In this document: positions 61,278-64,000 of the stretch, in pieces
Numbering within the stretch: the first letter of the stretch is position 1
How the letters are laid out: every line of letters begins with the position of its first letter
From: Acholeplasma sp.
GTDB lineage: Bacteria; Bacillota_I; Bacilli_A; Acholeplasmatales; UBA5453
NCBI GenBank assembly: GCA_012839355.1
Contig: DUNK01000033.1
Location: 48,213-112,212 of the forward strand
DNA: 64,000 bases
Reading direction: 5' to 3'
Program-made: the position numbers and the translations under genes
The notes under the pieces: model-generated
Seen by the model: the letters and a program-made list of their open reading frames with translations, nothing else
What the model was told of the DNA's origin: nothing
Databases searched by the model: none

Positions 61278-61378
61278 GTATCCAATAAAGGATACTCAAA
61301 TAGCAAAGGTTTTTAGGACCTAACAAAACAAGGGATTATTCCCGAAATCGAGCCCGCATTATTGCGGGTTCTTTCTTT
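61278..61378 (+). ncRNA. tracrRNA
   Basis: Anti-repeat CAAATAGCAAAGGTTTTTAGGACCTAACAAAAC (61297-61329) pairs with the repeat; hairpin GGGATTATTCCC; terminator GAGCCCGCATTATTGCGGGTTC plus TTTCTTT. Confidence 0.9.
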
Positions 61379-61384
61379 ATGTAA

Positions 61385-62281
61385 ATGAGTTGGAGAGTAT
61401 TGTATATTGAGGAGTCGGATAAATTATCTTTATATTTAGATAACATAAAAGTTATTAAAAATGATGAGGAAATATTAGTACCGATTAAAGATATCCACTC
61501 CTTGATTGTAGACAACTATAAGATTTTATTGTCAGTTCATTTATTGAATGCATTATCTCACGCAAATGTAAATGTAGTTTTATGCGGAGTAGATCATTTG
61601 CCTCAAACGATATTCTTTCCTTTGTTTGGAAATAGTAATGCTGCAGCAAGTTTAAAGAAACAATTAAAATGGGATGGACTGAGAAAAAAGATATTACATC
61701 AAGAGATTGTTAGAAGAAAAATTAAACATCAAAAAGAGTTGTTAATGGCGGTAGATAAACATAATCCGGAAATTGAAATTTTATCAAAATATGAAAAAGA
61801 AGTGGAGTTAGGAGATGAAACTAATAGAGAAGGATTAGCAGCTAAACAATACTTTAAAGGCTTGTTTGGGGATGAGTTTAAAAGGTTTGAAAACGACATT
61901 ATTAACGCGGGGTTAAATTATGGATATGCTATTCTTCGTTCACAAATTAGTAAAACATTAGTTTCTAAAGGACTGAACACAACGATTGGAATATTTCATA
62001 AAAACCCTACCAACAACTTTAACCTTAGCGATGATATAATTGAACCATTTAGACCTATTATCGATTATTGGGTTTATAAAAATTTAATGGAAGAAGAGAT
62101 TTTTCTTAGAGATCATCGATTAGAGTTAATTAACCAAACAACTAAAGATGTATATTTTAAAAACACGAGACAAACAATCTTTAACGCAATATCTATGTAT
62201 GTTGATTCGATATTAACATTTTTAGATACTGGAGATGTAGATAAATTATTCCATCCAGAAATCAAATACGATGAGCTATAA
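61385..62281 (+). CDS. cas1: CRISPR-associated endonuclease Cas1 (type II)
   Basis: WRVLYIEESDKLSLYLDNIKVIKNDEEILVPIKDIHSLIVDN; order cas9-cas1-cas2. Confidence 0.95.
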   Translation: MSWRVLYIEESDKLSLYLDNIKVIKNDEEILVPIKDIHSLIVDNYKILLSVHLLNALSHANVNVVLCGVDHLPQTIFFPLFGNSNAAASLKKQLKWDGLRKKILHQEIVRRKIKHQKELLMAVDKHNPEIEILSKYEKEVELGDETNREGLAAKQYFKGLFGDEFKRFENDIINAGLNYGYAILRSQISKTLVSKGLNTTIGIFHKNPTNNFNLSDDIIEPFRPIIDYWVYKNLMEEEIFLRDHRLELINQTTKDVYFKNTRQTIFNAISMYVDSILTFLDTGDVDKLFHPEIKYDEL

Positions 62282-62594
62282 AATAATGCGACTAATGTTG
62301 TTTTTCGACTTGCCGGTTAAAACTAAGAAGGATAGAAGAGCGTATGCAAATTTTAGAAAAGATTTAATAAGAAAAGGTTATATGATGATTCAATACTCCG
62401 TTTACGTAAAAATATTTGCAAATAGAGATTCAGCAACCAACCACATTAAGATACTAAAAAGAGACTTGCCAAAAAAAGGACAAATAAGAATAATGTTAGT
62501 AACAGAAAAACAGTATGCAAAAATGGAAATAATATTAGGCGGAATTTCAATGCAAGAACAACATTTAACAAGTGAAGTTCTTACAGTGTTATAG
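62271..62594 (+). CDS. cas2: CRISPR-associated endoribonuclease Cas2
   Basis: RLMLFFDLPVKTKKDRRAYANFRKDLIRKGYMMIQYSVYVKI. Confidence 0.95.
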   Translation: MSYKIMRLMLFFDLPVKTKKDRRAYANFRKDLIRKGYMMIQYSVYVKIFANRDSATNHIKILKRDLPKKGQIRIMLVTEKQYAKMEIILGGISMQEQHLTSEVLTVL

Positions 62595-62603
62595 GAGGTC
62601 AGA

Positions 62604-63488
62604 TTGATAAATTTAAGCATACGAAATGGTAGTGAAAGAATTTCTTTTCCTTTAAGTACAGTAACATATTTTCATGGTAAAAATTACCCATTAAAGTATG
62701 AGTACATAAAGGTTATAAGGAAACATTTTAATAAAATAAATCATTCAGACTATGATTTAGAAAACAATACAACAACTAATATCTATATAGATAATGATGA
62801 AATTAATTTAAGAAATTGGAATTATTTTGAAATTGATACCAAATTTGATTTTGATTCACAATTTAAATTAAGATCAAAATCATTAATGCTTCAGTATTTA
62901 GAATCAGTATTGGTAAATATTGAATATGATGATACGGTATCAACAATTAATATTCTATTTGATGATTTAACAAAAGTTATTAATGAAAAAATTGAATTAG
63001 GGAACAGTGAGTTTTCCATTGATGCAAAACTAGAAGAACTAACATTAAAAAGTTTATTAAAACTTATTGAATTAAATATTATAAAAGAAGAATCTTTGGC
63101 AACAGAATATAATTTGACTTACACCGAATATGTTTTAACACAAATAAGACTAATAAAGAAAGTTGCTAAAACCAATGAATTAAAAAACAATTTAGTGCTT
63201 GTGCAACTTCCATATTATGATGAAACAATAATTGATGAATTAAAGTGCGATTTAGAAAACTTATATTTTATTGTTGTAAATGAAGATAATGAAATAGATG
63301 CTAAAAGAGAAGAAGTAATTTATTTTGGCAAACAAATTACTCCCTTATATGATGATGTGGAACTTTACAATAAAATAATGTTAGAACACGGCGTAATAAC
63401 AACATTAGAAGAATTAAATAGTGTGGTAAACGACTTTTTAAAAAATATTGACAATGAAATCACGAAAATTTTAAAAGAAAACTTATAG
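62604..63488 (+). CDS. csn2: Csn2-like type II-A adaptation protein
   Basis: 294-aa ORF (TTG start, GGAGGT SD) directly between cas2 and the array; N-terminus RNGSERISFPLSTVTYFHGKN.. compatible with Csn2. Confidence 0.65.
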   Translation: MINLSIRNGSERISFPLSTVTYFHGKNYPLKYEYIKVIRKHFNKINHSDYDLENNTTTNIYIDNDEINLRNWNYFEIDTKFDFDSQFKLRSKSLMLQYLESVLVNIEYDDTVSTINILFDDLTKVINEKIELGNSEFSIDAKLEELTLKSLLKLIELNIIKEESLATEYNLTYTEYVLTQIRLIKKVAKTNELKNNLVLVQLPYYDETIIDELKCDLENLYFIVVNEDNEIDAKREEVIYFGKQITPLYDDVELYNKIMLEHGVITTLEELNSVVNDFLKNIDNEITKILKENL

Positions 63489-63510
63489 TATAGCGACAAA
63501 GTCAAAAATG

Positions 63511-63528
63511 TGCTATAATACTTTTGAG
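63511..63528 (+). promoter_or_regulatory. Array leader: extended -10 promoter TGCTATAAT and leader-end TTTTGAG
   Basis: TGCTATAAT at 63511-63519; CTTTTGAG abuts first repeat. Confidence 0.65.
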
Positions 63529-63869
63529 GTTTTGTTACCCTAAAAATTTTTGCTATTTGAAAACAAGATATTGTTATTATCGGTGCTGGTCGGTGTTTTG
63601 TTACCCTAAAAATTTTTGCTATTTGAAAACAAATAAACGAAATAAAACTTAAATATCAACGTTTTGTTACCCTAAAAATTTTTGCTATTTGAAAACTAGT
63701 GTTATATGGAACTTGCCACGAACATTGTTTTGTTACCCTAAAAATTTTTGCTATTTGAAAACAAGAAAGGGTGAGAAAATGAAAGATAAAAGGTTTTGTT
63801 ACCCTAAAAATTTTTGCTATTTGAAAACCGCTTGGGCAGAATATAAAAGATTACCAAGGTTTTGTTACC
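63529..63869 (+). CRISPR. Main array, forward arm: 5 full 36-bp repeats, 5 spacers of 30 bp, then an 11-nt repeat fragment
   Basis: Identical repeats at 63529, 63595, 63661, 63727, 63793; truncated repeat 63859-63869. Confidence 0.97.
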
Positions 63870-63885
63870 GTCATAACCTAAATCA

Positions 63886-64000
63886 GTTTTCAAATAGCAA
63901 AAATTTTTAGGGTAACAAAACCTTGGTAATCTTTTATATTCTGCCCAAGCGGTTTTCAAATAGCAAAAATTTTTAGGGTAACAAAACCTTTTATCTTTCA
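63886..64000 (-). CRISPR. Inverted copy of the array end (reverse-complement repeats at 63886-63921 and 63952-63987)
   Basis: 63922-63951 is the exact reverse complement of spacer 63829-63858; 63988-64000 is the reverse complement of the end of spacer 63763-63792. Confidence 0.97.

Noticed and set aside
63689-63910. 73-aa ORF (KTSVIWNLPRTLFCYPKNFCYLKT...)
   Set aside because: It is the CRISPR repeats read through in one frame (FCYPKNFCYLKT is the repeat translation), not a gene.
1-64000. tRNA or rRNA genes
   Set aside because: No recognisable tRNA or rRNA sequence was noticed by eye; a tRNAscan/Infernal run would be needed to exclude them.

Overview
The window is 64 kb of a low-GC, Firmicutes/Tenericutes-like bacterial chromosome. 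TGA is used as a stop (secE, aroF and dnaD all end in TGA), so the code is not the Mycoplasma one. Almost every gene is on the + strand. Positions ~1-50300 are mostly core operons: rpmG-secE-nusG, rplKAJL, rpoBC, the str operon (rpsL-rpsG-fusA-tuf), rpsF-ssb-rpsR, gdpP/rplI, dnaB, prfA-prmC-tsaC-rpiB-upp, cca, pulA, yhaM, a shikimate cluster, recG, plsX, rnc, dnaD and nth. These are followed by an XRE regulator, an Ig-like surface protein and dnaE. Positions 56351-64000 hold a complete type II-A-like CRISPR-Cas locus: compact SaCas9-like cas9 (1097 aa), tracrRNA with its own consensus promoter, cas1, cas2, a csn2-like gene, and an array of 36-bp repeats with 30-bp spacers. The most unusual features are: (1) a 464-aa ORF of unknown function filling the ~1.4 kb between two truncated CRISPR repeats upstream of cas9, each keeping only the 5' 23-24 nt (the tracrRNA-pairing half), next to a one-spacer mini-array; (2) a fold-back inversion of the main array at the right edge of the window, possibly an amplification or assembly chimera; (3) a tracrRNA that seems to start with a perfect 5' hairpin just before the anti-repeat; (4) a ~40-bp leader with an extended -10 promoter and a TTTTGAG leader end. 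Core-gene oddities include an RpoC N-terminal extension resembling tandem alpha-CTD domains, a large repeat expansion in RpoB, an in-frame GdpP-L9 fusion, a probable ATT start for aroB, and a DnaE whose PHP metal motifs look degenerate. All homology calls are by eye and memory; no database search was run.
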